Assembly: GCA_014529385.2 (NCBI GenBank)
Contig: CM043971.1
Coordinates: 53,109,209-53,173,208, forward strand
Direction of reading: 5' to 3'
Source: Adiantum capillus-veneris
Lineage: Eukaryota; Streptophyta; Polypodiopsida; Polypodiales; Pteridaceae
DNA length: 64,000 nt
The notes beneath the pieces are model-generated. The model searched no databases. It saw nothing but the letters and a program-made list of their open reading frames with translations, and was not told the origin of the DNA. This document shows positions 11,076 to 21,689 of the stretch, in pieces. The first letter of the stretch is position 1. Each line of letters opens with the position of its first letter. Made by a program: the position numbers and the translations under genes.

Positions 11076-12442
11076 GATTAAGGTCTAGTAGGCAGAAGAG
11101 GCTGAAACCTGATCCAGAGCTTGTGCCAGGATTTCAACCCTTGCAGGCTCAGTTGCTTAATGTATCTGCCAAAAGAACTGTTGACTTTTGTCAGGACATA
11201 TCTGAAGAAAAGTCAATTGGTGAAGATCAATCAGAGAGGTCACCAGGGCAAGAGGATACCTCACCCTACAAGGCTGTGGTGCCCTCTACAGTACTTCTGA
11301 AGAGAAATACAAGAAAGAGGAATATAGACTTCTCAGATGATACAGATGTGCGAGAAGGAAGTCCCTGTGCAACAAAATGTAAAGACAAAGAGGATGTGTC
11401 TTCTCTGGAAGACCCAGCTGCAACTGATGAGAGGCTGTTTGATTTTGCAGCATCTTGTGGTGCTGGGGACAAGTATGATCTAGTTCATTCTATGTTTAAT
11501 CCAAAGTTTGACATTGAAGACCTGTTAGCTCAGCACAGTAATTTCTTGCAGTCCTACAGAGATAAGTTTGAAGTGATGGTGCAGGTAGGAAGGGTTATTC
11601 TGCCTACTATGACTCTTGTGCATTTAAATGACTGTGGTGGAAAGGGACAGGGAGTGAAGAAGTATAGGGAATTACCATCCTCTTGCCGACATTCAGCCTG
11701 CCGTTTGCATAAAAAAGAATGCAAACTCATTCAGGAAGCCTTTGGCTTTATGATTTACCTGAACAGCTTGTTTGGATTCCTCATGCAGAATCCTGATGAG
11801 GTGTTAGAGGAGCAGGATGCAGCACCAGATGAGGAATGCGAGGAGACAACTCATATGCAAGAAGTCGAGGAGGTTGAAGACACAGTCGACCTTGAGGTTG
11901 AGGCAATTGAAGTACAAAGAAGTAAGATGCTCTCTGTGAAAACCACAGAAATCAAACTTCCATTGGATGTCAGTAACTTCACTGAGAAGCATGCTCAGAT
12001 GATGTTGCCTGCTGTGCTTGACTTCAGGATTGGAGACAGGACCTATATCTTCTTACATGATGTGCAAAGTGTGTTTTATTTAAGGGAGGATTTCTCCCTG
12101 GCTATTATTTCCAGAGTCCAAGAGGGAGGATTTCTCCCTGGCTATTATTTCCAGAGTCCAAGAGGAGAGGAGTGGATTTGTTTCAGAGGATAGTAGTGAT
12201 GATGAGGCAATGGAAACATCCAACAATCCAATGAAATGCCTTCGAAGATGCTTTGAGAAAGCTGAAAAATACAAGGAGACACTACCTGATGAAGCCACCT
12301 TCCAAGCAATAAGACAAAGCCTAAGACCATCGAAAAGTAACAAAGAAGTGGAGGATTGGTTTAACCATTCAGGTCAGGGGTCAACTACATCTGTAGACCT
12401 GTGGCAAGAAAACCTCTTTCTGCAGGATGAGAGCTTCATGGT

Positions 12443-12489
<47 letters not shown>

Positions 12490-12944
12490 TGTCATTTCTG
12501 ACATTGTATGTGCAGTCTTGGATTGCTGACAAGGATGACTTCCTTCGGCGCCGGACAAGAGAGTATCGAGGAAGGGATGCGGCCCTAGCAAAGTACCTTT
12601 CAAAGCTTTGCGAGTCGCCGATAGTAGTTTTTCACAATTCCATGTCACAAGAGGGTTCAATAGCAACTTACACATTCAAGACACTATCACGCTTCTTGGG
12701 TGGACCGGTGCTGCCCAAAAGTGCAGATAAAGTCATTCTTGTGGACAAAGTGTTTGCTAGAGATTGTTTTGGTTACTGCCCAGGCTATACAGGTGGTCGG
12801 GCAGCGTATTACTACACCTACACAGCAATGGCACTAGCTCTTGGTAGACAAAACCCAGATGAACTTTTAGAGTATGGCAAACATCTCATGATTCGTTACA
12901 AGGGTGACGTGCCAAAAAACAAAATTGAACCTACAAAATCTTGA
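11076..12944 (+). pseudogene. Transposon gene C: unknown acidic protein, frame broken by a 40-bp duplication
   Basis: A coding stretch begins after a plausible acceptor (GAATAG|GATTAAGG, 11076) and runs to 12193. It resumes in another frame to the stop at 12944. The break is a perfect 40-bp tandem duplication at 12084-12163. Counting one copy only brings both parts into one frame, so the duplication is the likely sole lesion. A 75-bp CT-rich segment (12441-12515) has GT..AG ends and is probably an intron, though it is also open. No family is recognised. The N-terminal half is acidic with Glu-rich stretches, and the C-terminal part has a Tyr/Gly-rich run (DCFGYCPGYTGGRAAYYYTY). There is no in-frame ATG before 11123, so the start is unknown. 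It converges on gene D. Confidence 0.6.
12084..12163 (+). repeat. 40-bp perfect tandem duplication in gene C
   Basis: The unit GGGAGGATTTCTCCCTGGCT... begins at 12084 and again at 12124. As 40 is not a multiple of three it shifts the reading frame. The copies show no differences by eye, which suggests a recent event. Confidence 0.9.
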
Positions 12945-13091
12945 TACACTTCAAGTAGCAATTGTATAAGATCATGTATTACATAAATTTTGTACAATGT
13001 CATCCACTCAGAGTATCTTTCTCCACTTGTGATTCACATACACCATTGTCTCTCTCCACCTTCGTTGACTTTCACGAGCTCCGGAGTTGTT

Positions 13092-15860
13092 CTATGCCAT
13101 TGATCTTTTAGCTTTTTGTTGTTGTAAATGTCTGATGGCTTGTGCTGTTGCTGAATTTGCCAAGACTTCTTTTGCCTGCATTCGATGAATGATTCTACGA
13201 TAGAACCATTCAAATAGTTCTCTCAAACTGTTAGCCTTGATTCGAGAGCCACCATGTCGTGTGTGCCTGAAATAAGCATTTCTCGCCATGTAATGAGACT
13301 TTTCCATCCCTTGGGTATTCCATATTGCCGGGTTCCCATACTTCTGTATAAAATATGGCAAATGATTGAAGATGATGTGCTGGATATGAAAACAGATTAG
13401 TTAGAATGTTTTACAGTCACATATTTGCACATAAGAGAGAAAGAAATACATTATAATACCATGTAGTGAGTAATCTGGGTGTCTGTCCATGCTGTCTTGA
13501 ATGATTTTTTCAGAAGGTTGAGATTTTCCTTGAACTTGTTCATATCACCTTGTGACCAGTCATCTTTGTCGCACATCAAAAATAGGATGTCTATTGATCG
13601 CCAAACCTCAGCCTTCGCGTTACGAGTAGTTGGTTCGTGGTCTTTGACTGCAATATGTAGCTTTTTCCAGCTCTGATACTCTACCTTGCTAACATAAGAT
13701 GTGTTATATATTTTTCCATGTTTTGTTAGCTTTGGATCTCTTGTACCTTGGGGCTTAGATAAAAACCTCCGTGCCTTCACCCCACCAATGGATGGTTTGC
13801 ATGGGACATCCTTCTCAGCAGTTGATCTCTTTTCATCCCGCTGGATTTTCACATTGCCACCATGAAGCCCCATATCCGACAGTACCATTTCTAAGCACTG
13901 CAGGGCTACTTGTCGTTCTGCGGAGTTCTTAATCTTCCAAGCAAACCCGATGTATAAGTAGACCAATTTCTCCACAATTCTACAAAGGGCATGCATTGTA
14001 CAAATGTGGACATTCACAAGTGGTATTTTCAAAACTAGTCGAAAAGCAGGATCCTCAATGTGACGTGTTGGAGCTTTTCTCCACCACTTTGGGTCCATGA
14101 CCTTTGCAGGCTCCATGCAGAACAAACACGGTGACTTTGCCATTGCACCCATTCCACAATTATACATGCACTTTAATGTTTTAAGGTCACCTGCAAGATG
14201 CCACTGAACTTGAAAGTCTCCCCTTCCATCTAGACGTAGTACCTCTCCCTGGTTATAGTCTGTCGATCAATCACCTCCGGAATATTAGTTCGATGGAACA
14301 CCCAATATAGAATCTCATGATCTTCTTTCTTTACCTGCAACACAAAATAAATGAGACTTAAGTAGATCTGAACATTTGAGCTTACTTGAGAATATCGCTT
14401 ACCTCAAACGCACCAAGCCACCATATGTTAGATTCTGATTGAACACTAAAATATAAAGGATCATCACTGGGACACTTTGAGAGGGCTCTATTCATTAAAG
14501 TAATAGTAACACGCTCTAGCTTTTTCTCTTTAACAAGCTCACACTCATTCAGTTTTAACACAAAATGTAATAGCCCACGTGACTCTTCAAATGTGATGTT
14601 GTAAAACTCCACCATTCTCTTCTGTAGTATCCGCAGGTCCATAAAAATATTGTTGAACTCATCATATGCCATGTTCGCTCCATGGCCACTGTAAGTTGCT
14701 TTAATATGAAAGGGCTGTCCAAGATAGTCTCCCTGTGCCTCGTTAAGCTGAAGCCTCTCTTTCCAAACACTTGAGGCTGATGGTAGAAGTTTGGATTTTA
14801 TACCCTTCCTAACAAAGATGGATGAGACAGACTTTTGGATAGCCGAATATCCTCTTTTGCTTACACCAAGTGAATCAAGTGTGCCTTGTATCTCTTTTGC
14901 AGGCACTGAGTTCTCTGAAATAAAGCGGTCCACTACATTTCTTTGTAGAACCTTAAACTTCTTGTCATGTACTATATCTGCTGCCAGGCTTCTACTTATA
15001 AGTGGCTTCAATCTCTTTCCTATATTGGCTTTGGGGTCAATGTTTTCCTTGTCAGGATAGATTGAATCTCTACATGAAGACAATGCATAAGTAAATAACA
15101 GAAAATTTGCTTCACTAACACTATTTAGGCACATGAAAACAATGCATAACAAGAAAAAACAAAAAGATTACTTAACTAAGACAATGTAGCCAACCAAGAA
15201 GCATCACCTTAATGCTCGGATTCTTTTCTTGAGACCTCCTGATGCAACCTGCAATGTTTCAAGATTGCGCAATTTCTTCTTTCGGATACGACCACCCAAG
15301 ATGGTGTCCTTCATTTGACAACTTCGCACCTTTCCTTTCAATTCTTGTACCTCTGTTTTATGTTGCAAAATGGTTTCCTGATCTGTAGAATGTAAATGTG
15401 AAAGGCGAACAATCTCACATTGTTGAGCTTGGAGAATGCTCTTGTAAGTTTCAGCTTCTCTTGTAAGTGATTTACAATAACCCAGTAGGCCCTTTTCTCC
15501 ATCACCAGCAAAGGTCAATAAGCTTGTAGGATTGACAAACGGTGGAGACGCATTAGTTATTGGATTCTTAGGGTAGAGAGAGCCTCTCGTCCAGATATCT
15601 ATGTGTTTAGCTCCTTGAGCTCTGAGCGTGTCTATGGAAGCGGGAGGTATATGTGTGTTTGTTTTACTGCGCTTAATCAATGGTTGGTACTCATTGTCCA
15701 AATCAATGTGAAGGTGATATTTGGCTCGTTTTTGGGTAACATTTGTGCCATTTGAGGAGTGCGCCATTAGCCAAATGTGCAGGTTTAATGGAAAGTGAAT
15801 AGCAGCTACGGATTCGTCCCACCATGTTAGCCTCATTCCCTCCATATTGACGAGGTTCAT
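13092..15860 (-). pseudogene. Transposon gene D: candidate transposase, four exons, one frameshift
   Basis: Exons 15860-15208, 15069-14403, 14334-13460 and 13379-13092 have consensus splice borders and matching phases. One frameshift lies near 14265, inside exon 3. Visible motifs are AGDLKTLK followed by a CLFC pair, then IPLVNVHICTMHALCRIVEKL, and at the end WNTQGMEKSHY with YFRHTRHGG. An Asp in a GDxK setting, a zinc-like Cys pair, a CxxxH helix and a terminal Glu fit an RNase-H-fold transposase with an inserted domain. From memory the same motif order occurs in repeated uncharacterised proteins of some animals, but I cannot name a superfamily. The first catalytic Asp is unclear. Exon 1 (E/Q-rich) may be a coiled coil. 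Confidence 0.65.
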
Positions 15861-16027
15861 TCAATGCAACTGAAAAGAGGATTATCCCTCAATCACTACG
15901 AACGAATGTTCAGAAGAGTAAGGAATCTACTTAAAGTACACTTTTTGAAGTTTTACTATGAAAGACCCAGCTCTTTTATTTGCCATTTTTTCTAGAGAGA
16001 GAGTGCAAAAAATACATTTTCTTAGAA

Positions 16028-16057
16028 GGCCCTCCAAATGACCTCCGAAATTTCCTA
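16028..16057 (-). repeat. Right terminal inverted repeat
   Basis: Reads GGCCCTCCAAATGACC...TTTCCTA on the plus strand, complementary to 4205-4234. AT follows at 16058-16059. Confidence 0.9.
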
Positions 16058-16059
16058 AT

Positions 16060-16621
16060 CAGTGACTCGCTCAAGGACATGTTCTGTGATCGGCGAGGGA
16101 TAATTATCCCTTATGGTTGCTGCATTCACCTTCTTGAGGTTTACACACACTCACAATTTTCCATTCTTTTTGGGAACTACCACAATGGGTGACACCCAAT
16201 CTGTATGTTCAATCTCATAGATGAATTCCGCTTCCATCAGTTTATCAATCTCTTCTTTGATTCGTTTAGCAAATGTGTCATTATATGTATAAGGACGTTG
16301 TTTGCTAGGTTTTGCATCCGATTTCAAAGGAATTGTATGTTGACATATCGACGGATCAACTCCTTTGAGGTCTTTATAGGACCAAGCGAACACATCTTTA
16401 TACTTCTTGAGAAGTTGTGTTAGATGTGCTTCCTCCTCAGGCTCTAAGTCGTTAGCTATATAGACCGGCTGAGGCTTTTCACCTGGTTCCGTGAGGTCTA
16501 TCTTTTTTGCATTTTCAGGCCCATCGTAGGATTTTTGGTTGGTTCTTTCCGTGACTGGTGGTGTCATTATGATTTTTCTGTCCTGGATAGTAAATTTCCG
16601 ATAGTGTGATGGTACATTCAT
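16060..16621 (-). pseudogene. Ty3 reverse transcriptase, N-terminal part
   Basis: This is the upstream half of the RT interrupted at 4204. It contains the typical region before the palm (EAHLTQLLKKYKDVFAWSY), then KRIKEEIDKLMEAEFIYEI and SPIVVVPKKNGKL. A TGA stop follows KNGKL where the family normally has Arg, consistent with a CGA to TGA transition. The frame then reads on (VCVNLKKVNAAT) to the transposon border. Stop and insertion together make this RT dead. Confidence 0.9.
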
Positions 16622-16669
16622 GTTCCCCTTTTCTGACTCCCCTTTACCATCGCTATCTTCTTCAGTGGT

Positions 16670-17389
16670 CTATATCTCTCTCAAAGACCGTTTCAGTTCT
16701 TGGTATTTCTGTTTACGCTCCAGTTTGGTCCACTCTTGGTCTTTTGTTGTTTCTTTTTTTGATTTTTGATATTTTTGTGATTTTGTTTTCGTTTTAGCTT
16801 TTGGTACCTGTTTTATTTCCTCTCGCGTTCTTTCTATTCGATTTTTTGAGAATCTTCCTGATATTTGATCTTTTACACAATCCTCTGCTTTTACAAGCAT
16901 CAAATAGTGAGTTTTACCTTTTATCCTGGGCATCAGGTTCTCTCTCGCTTTGTTTCCTGCTCGTTTCCTCCTATAGCGTTCTTGGCGTCTAGGGTGTTGA
17001 TTAGCAAAATCATAAAACTTGATATTCTCGGTTTCATTTCCGCGCTCACTTGAGGTGTCTGAACACTCATTATCTGCATCATCATTTACTTCCAAATGTT
17101 CAGAGGAGTTGTAAAACTCTTCTTGTTCCGGTGGTTCTACCGTCTCTTTTTCTGGTATAATGCTTACCATGTAATAGGGTAGCACATCATAGCCATCCTT
17201 ATCGCAAAATTTTATTGTTGGACTGTCGGTAATGGTACAGTCATCCAATGTTACTAGTATGTGTTCCCATTCTAGAGGTTCCAAGGCATCTTCAGGGAAA
17301 GGTTTCGAAATATACTCCTTGTCCTCCATTGCTCTTTCTAAGACGCATTCCTCTCTTCTTAAGCTTCCACAATGTGAAGCTCCGCACAT
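16670..17389 (-). CDS. Ty3 polyprotein linker between protease and RT
   Basis: An open frame of ~239 residues sits between the protease and the RT. The first half is acidic (CSDTSSERGNETENIKFYD) and the last third strongly basic and Lys-rich (KAKTKTKSQKYQKSKK). No domain is recognised. It is in line with the pol frames and separated from its neighbours by single stops. Probably it is the extended protease-RT spacer of this element. Confidence 0.6.
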   Translation of the reverse strand: MCGASHCGSLRREECVLERAMEDKEYISKPFPEDALEPLEWEHILVTLDDCTITDSPTIKFCDKDGYDVLPYYMVSIIPEKETVEPPEQEEFYNSSEHLEVNDDADNECSDTSSERGNETENIKFYDFANQHPRRQERYRRKRAGNKARENLMPRIKGKTHYLMLVKAEDCVKDQISGRFSKNRIERTREEIKQVPKAKTKTKSQKYQKSKKETTKDQEWTKLERKQKYQELKRSLREI

Positions 17390-18109
17390 CTATAGCTCTT
17401 TTGGTTGCCCTAACCATGCTGGTAGTTTTGATCTTGCTACTACTGTAGCCGAATCAAACTCAGGTGTTTGGTTCACATCTTTGTAACTATGGTCTTTCAG
17501 GTGTATTTTAGTTGGTGTCTCGCCATGTCTGAGGTAGATGTGGTCATAACCCCAATCTTGGACCATCTTCAATTGTCGCATGAATGGTCGTCCCAAGATT
17601 ATCTCATAATTGTTCTTTTTGTCAAAATCAACTATTGCAAACGTATGCTCATACTCGATTCCGCACGAAGTGACAATCACTTTTTCTAAGAGTCCTAGAG
17701 GCTACTCCATGAACCCATCTGCCAATTGCAGTTTCATTCTGGTAGCCCTCAAAGCTGGTTTTCCCCACTTTTTCCAGATTTCCTTGGTGGCGATAGCAAC
17801 TCCCGCTCCACTGTCAAGAATAGCCTTGGAAACCACTCCTTGGAATTCTATTGGTAGCGTAGTATTTCCGTCTTCTCCCTCACAATATTCTCCAACCTTA
17901 TTCAATGGTACTGGTCTAGTGTTTAGTTGAGGCTTGTCCAACTCTCTGATCCCTTCTTGTAGCTTCAAGGTGGGGTCTTTTACTCCAAATTTTTCTAGGC
18001 ATTTTCCTAATGTGGTCCACATGTTTGGCCTTAACCTTAGGAGTTCTGCTAACATGATTGTGCATGCCACAGGAGTGGATAACAACTCAATCAATCCGTG
18101 CAAATCCAT
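17390..18109 (-). CDS. Ty3 aspartic protease (retropepsin-like), two frames
   Basis: The frame at 17702-18109 carries the active-site motif AILDSGAGVAIATKEIWKKW followed by a flap-like stretch. The frame at 17390-17680 continues with YEIILGRPFMRQ, the usual C-terminal part of such proteases. Only a short gap with a stop divides them. The enzyme would cleave the Gag-Pol polyprotein. A second retropepsin-like motif lies after the integrase of the same element. Confidence 0.75.
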
Positions 18110-18678
18110 TACCTTGTTAGAAGAAAGTCTCTCACTTCCGACTTAGCTCCACACTCTCCTAGGTAAGAGGGTAGGGTTCTCAATGAGTCTGGTTGGCTGT
18201 GCCCCGAACTAATAGATCCTTGGTCTCCCCCTTGTGAATGTATCTCAAAGTTCATTTGAGACCTTGCCTCAAATTCTTCAATAGGAGGTAAGATCACATT
18301 CTTTTCTTTTCTCGTGCTATTCATGTGTTTACTCATCCTATTAGCCTCGTTGGCCTCACGGATTTGCTTCCACAGATCATCTAGACCGTTACAGTCCTTA
18401 CCCATTTCTGCCAATATTTTAGGCTGGAACCCGTCACTTGCCCCATCGGTGGTATTTGGCACTATGATAGGCTCTCCTCTGGTCTCATAGGCATTAGTGA
18501 GTCTTTCCTTTGTTTCCACATGTTTCTCTAATGTTGGTTGGATAGGGGTTGGAGCTGGTGCCTCATGCCAAGTTGCAGGTTTACCCAGCGGGTCTTCCAT
18601 CAATGATTGAGCCATTTCGATCATCTTTTTACACATATCCAACCTCTGTTTTTCTATTTCTGCATATGGATAAGTCAT
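18109..18678 (-). CDS. Ty3 Gag-side linker protein segment
   Basis: A 189-residue open frame between the zinc-knuckle region and the protease. It is rich in Glu, Met and Asn, predicted mostly helical or disordered, with no recognisable domain. About 200 bases separate it from the zinc-knuckle frame. It is taken as part of the same Gag-Pol precursor. Confidence 0.5.
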   Translation of the reverse strand: MTYPYAEIEKQRLDMCKKMIEMAQSLMEDPLGKPATWHEAPAPTPIQPTLEKHVETKERLTNAYETRGEPIIVPNTTDGASDGFQPKILAEMGKDCNGLDDLWKQIREANEANRMSKHMNSTRKEKNVILPPIEEFEARSQMNFEIHSQGGDQGSISSGHSQPDSLRTLPSYLGECGAKSEVRDFLLTR

Positions 18679-18897
18679 CCACCTTTGCTCCTGGGTTTGG
18701 TTCTTTTTAAGTCAAGCTTCATAAGCTTTTAGAAGCGCATCCAAATGCTCGTTTACCTTGTCTACCAGTACAGATCCTCCTTATCCTGCACTTTTGGGTT
18801 CTGCTATTCCCTTGGGTGCTATGGCTGCTGTGGTGTGTGAGCTTAAGCTAGCTAGATCCTCTAACCGCTCCAATCTGTCCTCGGTATGTTTCAACTC

Positions 18898-19743
18898 CTA
18901 AGATAGGGATGTTTGCTCACGTTCCTTCCTCGCTTTCCTACGCGCCTTTTTAGCTTTCCAAGCGCTTCTCTGATTTTTCGTTTCTGAACTTTGGGCATCG
19001 GTTTTTGGTTCTTCAACTATGGGTTCATTCGTCCTTCTTTGGGCTTGGGCTCGTGTTACCATCTGAATAGGTATGATTGTTTCATTTTCTGATCCTCCAC
19101 TGGAAGGTACTGTTTCTAACAAATTCAAGGTGGTTTTTGCTCCTTTGCTCGGGTTTTTAGGGCAATCGGGAATCAAATGAGTAATTCCACATTCTGTGCA
19201 ATACGCATTGACTCTAATGATTTCATCATGAGAGCAGTCTCTCAGCCAATGGTCTCCTTCACACTTGTAACAGGGTCCCTTGGGTTGTTGAGGTGCTCCT
19301 TGAGCTCCTCTTTGCTGGTAAGCATGCCTCTGTCCGCCCATGCCTCCAGTGGCTATGAACATCAGTGTTCGTTCATCTAGGCTATATCTTCCTTCTCCTG
19401 CTGCCTGTGTAGCAATTGGTGGTCCCTGATTTTCTATCATGCTCCATGGCTCTGGCGTCAAGGGTTCTTCCGGTGGATAATAGACAAGGTTTGCCGCATA
19501 TCCATTGGGATCTTCATAATATGCATGCATAGGCACCAAAGCCTTATCTTCTGATTCAGTTACTGCTGGTGTGTATCTTATACCAACTGGTCGTAATCCT
19601 GGTAGTGGTGGTTGTTGCCCCAACATCGGTTGTGGTCTTTCTACACCTACAGGTCCTGGTAAGTTGCCTGCTTGATATCTAGGCATCGGTGGAACTTGAG
19701 GGGAAGCTACTGGGGCTTGGGGAGCGTAAGGTCTCTCTCTCAC
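18898..19743 (-). CDS. Ty3 nucleocapsid-like segment with two zinc knuckles
   Basis: An N-terminal Pro/Gln/Gly-rich stretch (~100 residues) leads to two short zinc knuckles, CYKCEGDHWLRDC and CTECGITHLIPDC. Their spacing is C-x2-C-x3-H-x4-C, one residue tighter than the usual C-x2-C-x4-H-x4-C. A basic tail (KAKKARRKARKERE) ends the frame. The role would be RNA binding and packaging in the Gag polyprotein. It follows the gag core directly. Confidence 0.75.
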   Translation of the reverse strand: MRERPYAPQAPVASPQVPPMPRYQAGNLPGPVGVERPQPMLGQQPPLPGLRPVGIRYTPAVTESEDKALVPMHAYYEDPNGYAANLVYYPPEEPLTPEPWSMIENQGPPIATQAAGEGRYSLDERTLMFIATGGMGGQRHAYQQRGAQGAPQQPKGPCYKCEGDHWLRDCSHDEIIRVNAYCTECGITHLIPDCPKNPSKGAKTTLNLLETVPSSGGSENETIIPIQMVTRAQAQRRTNEPIVEEPKTDAQSSETKNQRSAWKAKKARRKARKEREQTSLS

Positions 19744-19753
19744 ATATCCCTTG

Positions 19754-20702
19754 TTATAATAACATTACTTCGTCTACGAGCTGCTCCTGGTTTATAGCTA
19801 CTTCTCCTTTCAGTGCTGTCTTAGAAGACTTGCTTCCACTTTGCTGTGAAGACGAATCGTCATCAAGGTCCTTGAACTCCCCTTCTTTGTAGACCGCACA
19901 ATTGTCCACAAGGTAAAGAGCCTCTTTGGTCAACTCATTCAACGTCGTGCTCCTCTTCATATGTAAATCTTTCTGGAGATCTGCATTCCTTAGTCCTTGG
20001 ATGAATATCAGCATAAGTCTGGGACTGAGTTGGCAGTTCTTCAACAGGACAAAACTTAACATATCTTTTTAGTCTTAGGGCTGCCTTTCGTACAGATTCT
20101 CCATCTTTCTGTTTGAATTTATGGATCTGTGAGACGGTATTATGAGCCATCCCTCTTTGAGAGAATTCCTCGATAAACTCGTCAAACACTTCTTCCATCG
20201 ACTCAAAGTCTCTACGCTCTACAGAGTCAAACCAAGTGGCAGTATCATCCTCTAGGGTTAGTCCAAACACTGCAAATTGGGTTGGAAAATCTAACACCTC
20301 TTCAGCTCTAATTACGCGCAGAAAGGCTGCTACATGATCTCTTGGGTCTCTGCTTCCTGTGTATTTCTTGTTTACCCATTTTTGCACTTGAGAAGGTCTA
20401 ATTCTTCGATGGTCTACAAACCTCATCATTGGATCCCCCCGTCCTAGTCGATATACCTCCTCAAGCCTTCTATAATAGGCTGGTCCCTCTCTCAGTGGTG
20501 CTCCTAAACCATAATTTGTAACGGTTCTCACTGGAGGTGGTTCTTCTCTTCGAACTCGTTCTATGGGTGGTCCTCCAGGTTCTGTTGACCCTTGTGTTTT
20601 TGGCTTACTCTCTGCCTGATACCTTGAATAGAGTGGTGGTTCTTGCAAATCCCTGAGCCCTCGTGCGGCTTGGTAACCATCTCGGTTTTGGTATGATTCC
20701 AT
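19754..20702 (-). pseudogene. Ty3 gag capsid region, frameshifted
   Basis: Residues from KYTGSRDPRDHVAAFLRVI through DDTATWFDSVERRDFESMEE and FSQRGMAHNTVSQIHKFKQ match the retrotransposon gag capsid domain. The frame leaves the track near 20050 and continues in the 19754-20062 frame (LRNADLQKDLHM..LTKEALYLVD), so one small indel is present. An Arg/Pro-rich N-terminus precedes the domain. Confidence 0.8.
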
Positions 20703-20771
20703 TGTTGCACTCTGTCGAAGCCACGCCTGTTATGATGGCTGGTTTGTCGGTTGGTCTTGGCCGTTGAATGC

Positions 20772-21689
20772 TTACGGTCGGGTGGAATGTGAGGTAGCGT
20801 CATACTCATCTGAAAAAGGATTCGTTGACCTGCTTGGGGTGTAGGCGGCTCTTGGCACTTCCTCAGGGGCATATGCTGATGCTCCTGGACCTGTTGCTCT
20901 CTCTACTTCCTCTGGGAGAATACATTGGTATTCTTGCCCGTATCTATCAACAAAAACTATGCCCTTCCCAGTAGCAGTTTCATAAGATAATAAGTAAAGA
21001 ACCTTGTCTTTCCTTAATTCGTTTACGTATGGTTCTTTGCTGCGAAAGTAAGAGACTATACCCTCACTCTCATGCTTGTATATTCCCACATTCTCGTTAT
21101 AAGTTGAAATCTTGGTTGTTTTCTTATCACACATAAAAATAGCTCCGGGCCGATCAATGTTTGGTGGCGGTTCTTGAGTTTCTGAAACCATTTTCCCTTT
21201 CGCCACTTTATCTCCATATCTGTTGTAATCTTCAGGGTTACTAACTATTAAATAGTGGTTCCCCTTTTCGTCTCGGAATCTATCTCCATCATCATAGACT
21301 CGGATTATCTCCAATCTTTGAGCTGGCCTCTCTTCGATACAAATGCATTTGCGGCCTTGATAGTCAGAATAGACTAGGGCTCCTCTCAAGTTTGTTCCCT
21401 CCAAGAAGATCACCGTGAGCTTGGAATCACTCAAAGGATTTTGGGAGGTGCTTCCTCCTCGCATAGGTCCATCATAGGTGAAATCTCCTGGCTGTTGACT
21501 ACCCATCATGAAGAAAGATTTGTCTGATGATGTGTCAGTATCACTACCTTCTTCAATAATCGGTGCTAGCGGATCTAGTCTTGCCTGAGTTACACTCTCT
21601 TCGGTGGACACTAAGCTACCTTGGTCACCTGCCACCTTCTGGTCTCTAACAATGTATCTTCCTGATCTTAAATTCATCAAACTTATCAA
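20772..21689 (-). CDS. Ty3 5' ORF: acidic, unknown, upstream of gag
   Basis: A 305-residue open frame precedes gag. It starts MISLMNLRSGRYI, has an acidic Ser/Asp run (EEGSDTDTSSDKS) and two similar halves around YQGRKCICIEE..RDEKGNHYLIVSNPEDY and a later GKGIVFVDRYGQEYQCILPEE. The repeated pattern suggests a small beta-rich duplicated domain (inference). I do not recognise the family. It is likely the N-terminus of Gag or a separate leader protein. Confidence 0.55.
   Translation of the reverse strand: MISLMNLRSGRYIVRDQKVAGDQGSLVSTEESVTQARLDPLAPIIEEGSDTDTSSDKSFFMMGSQQPGDFTYDGPMRGGSTSQNPLSDSKLTVIFLEGTNLRGALVYSDYQGRKCICIEERPAQRLEIIRVYDDGDRFRDEKGNHYLIVSNPEDYNRYGDKVAKGKMVSETQEPPPNIDRPGAIFMCDKKTTKISTYNENVGIYKHESEGIVSYFRSKEPYVNELRKDKVLYLLSYETATGKGIVFVDRYGQEYQCILPEEVERATGPGASAYAPEEVPRAAYTPSRSTNPFSDEYDATSHSTRP

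Noticed and set aside
11123-11125. GTG at 11123 as the start of gene C
   Set aside because: GTG is not a normal plant start. The frame is open upstream to an acceptor-like AG at 11075, so the true start is in an earlier exon.
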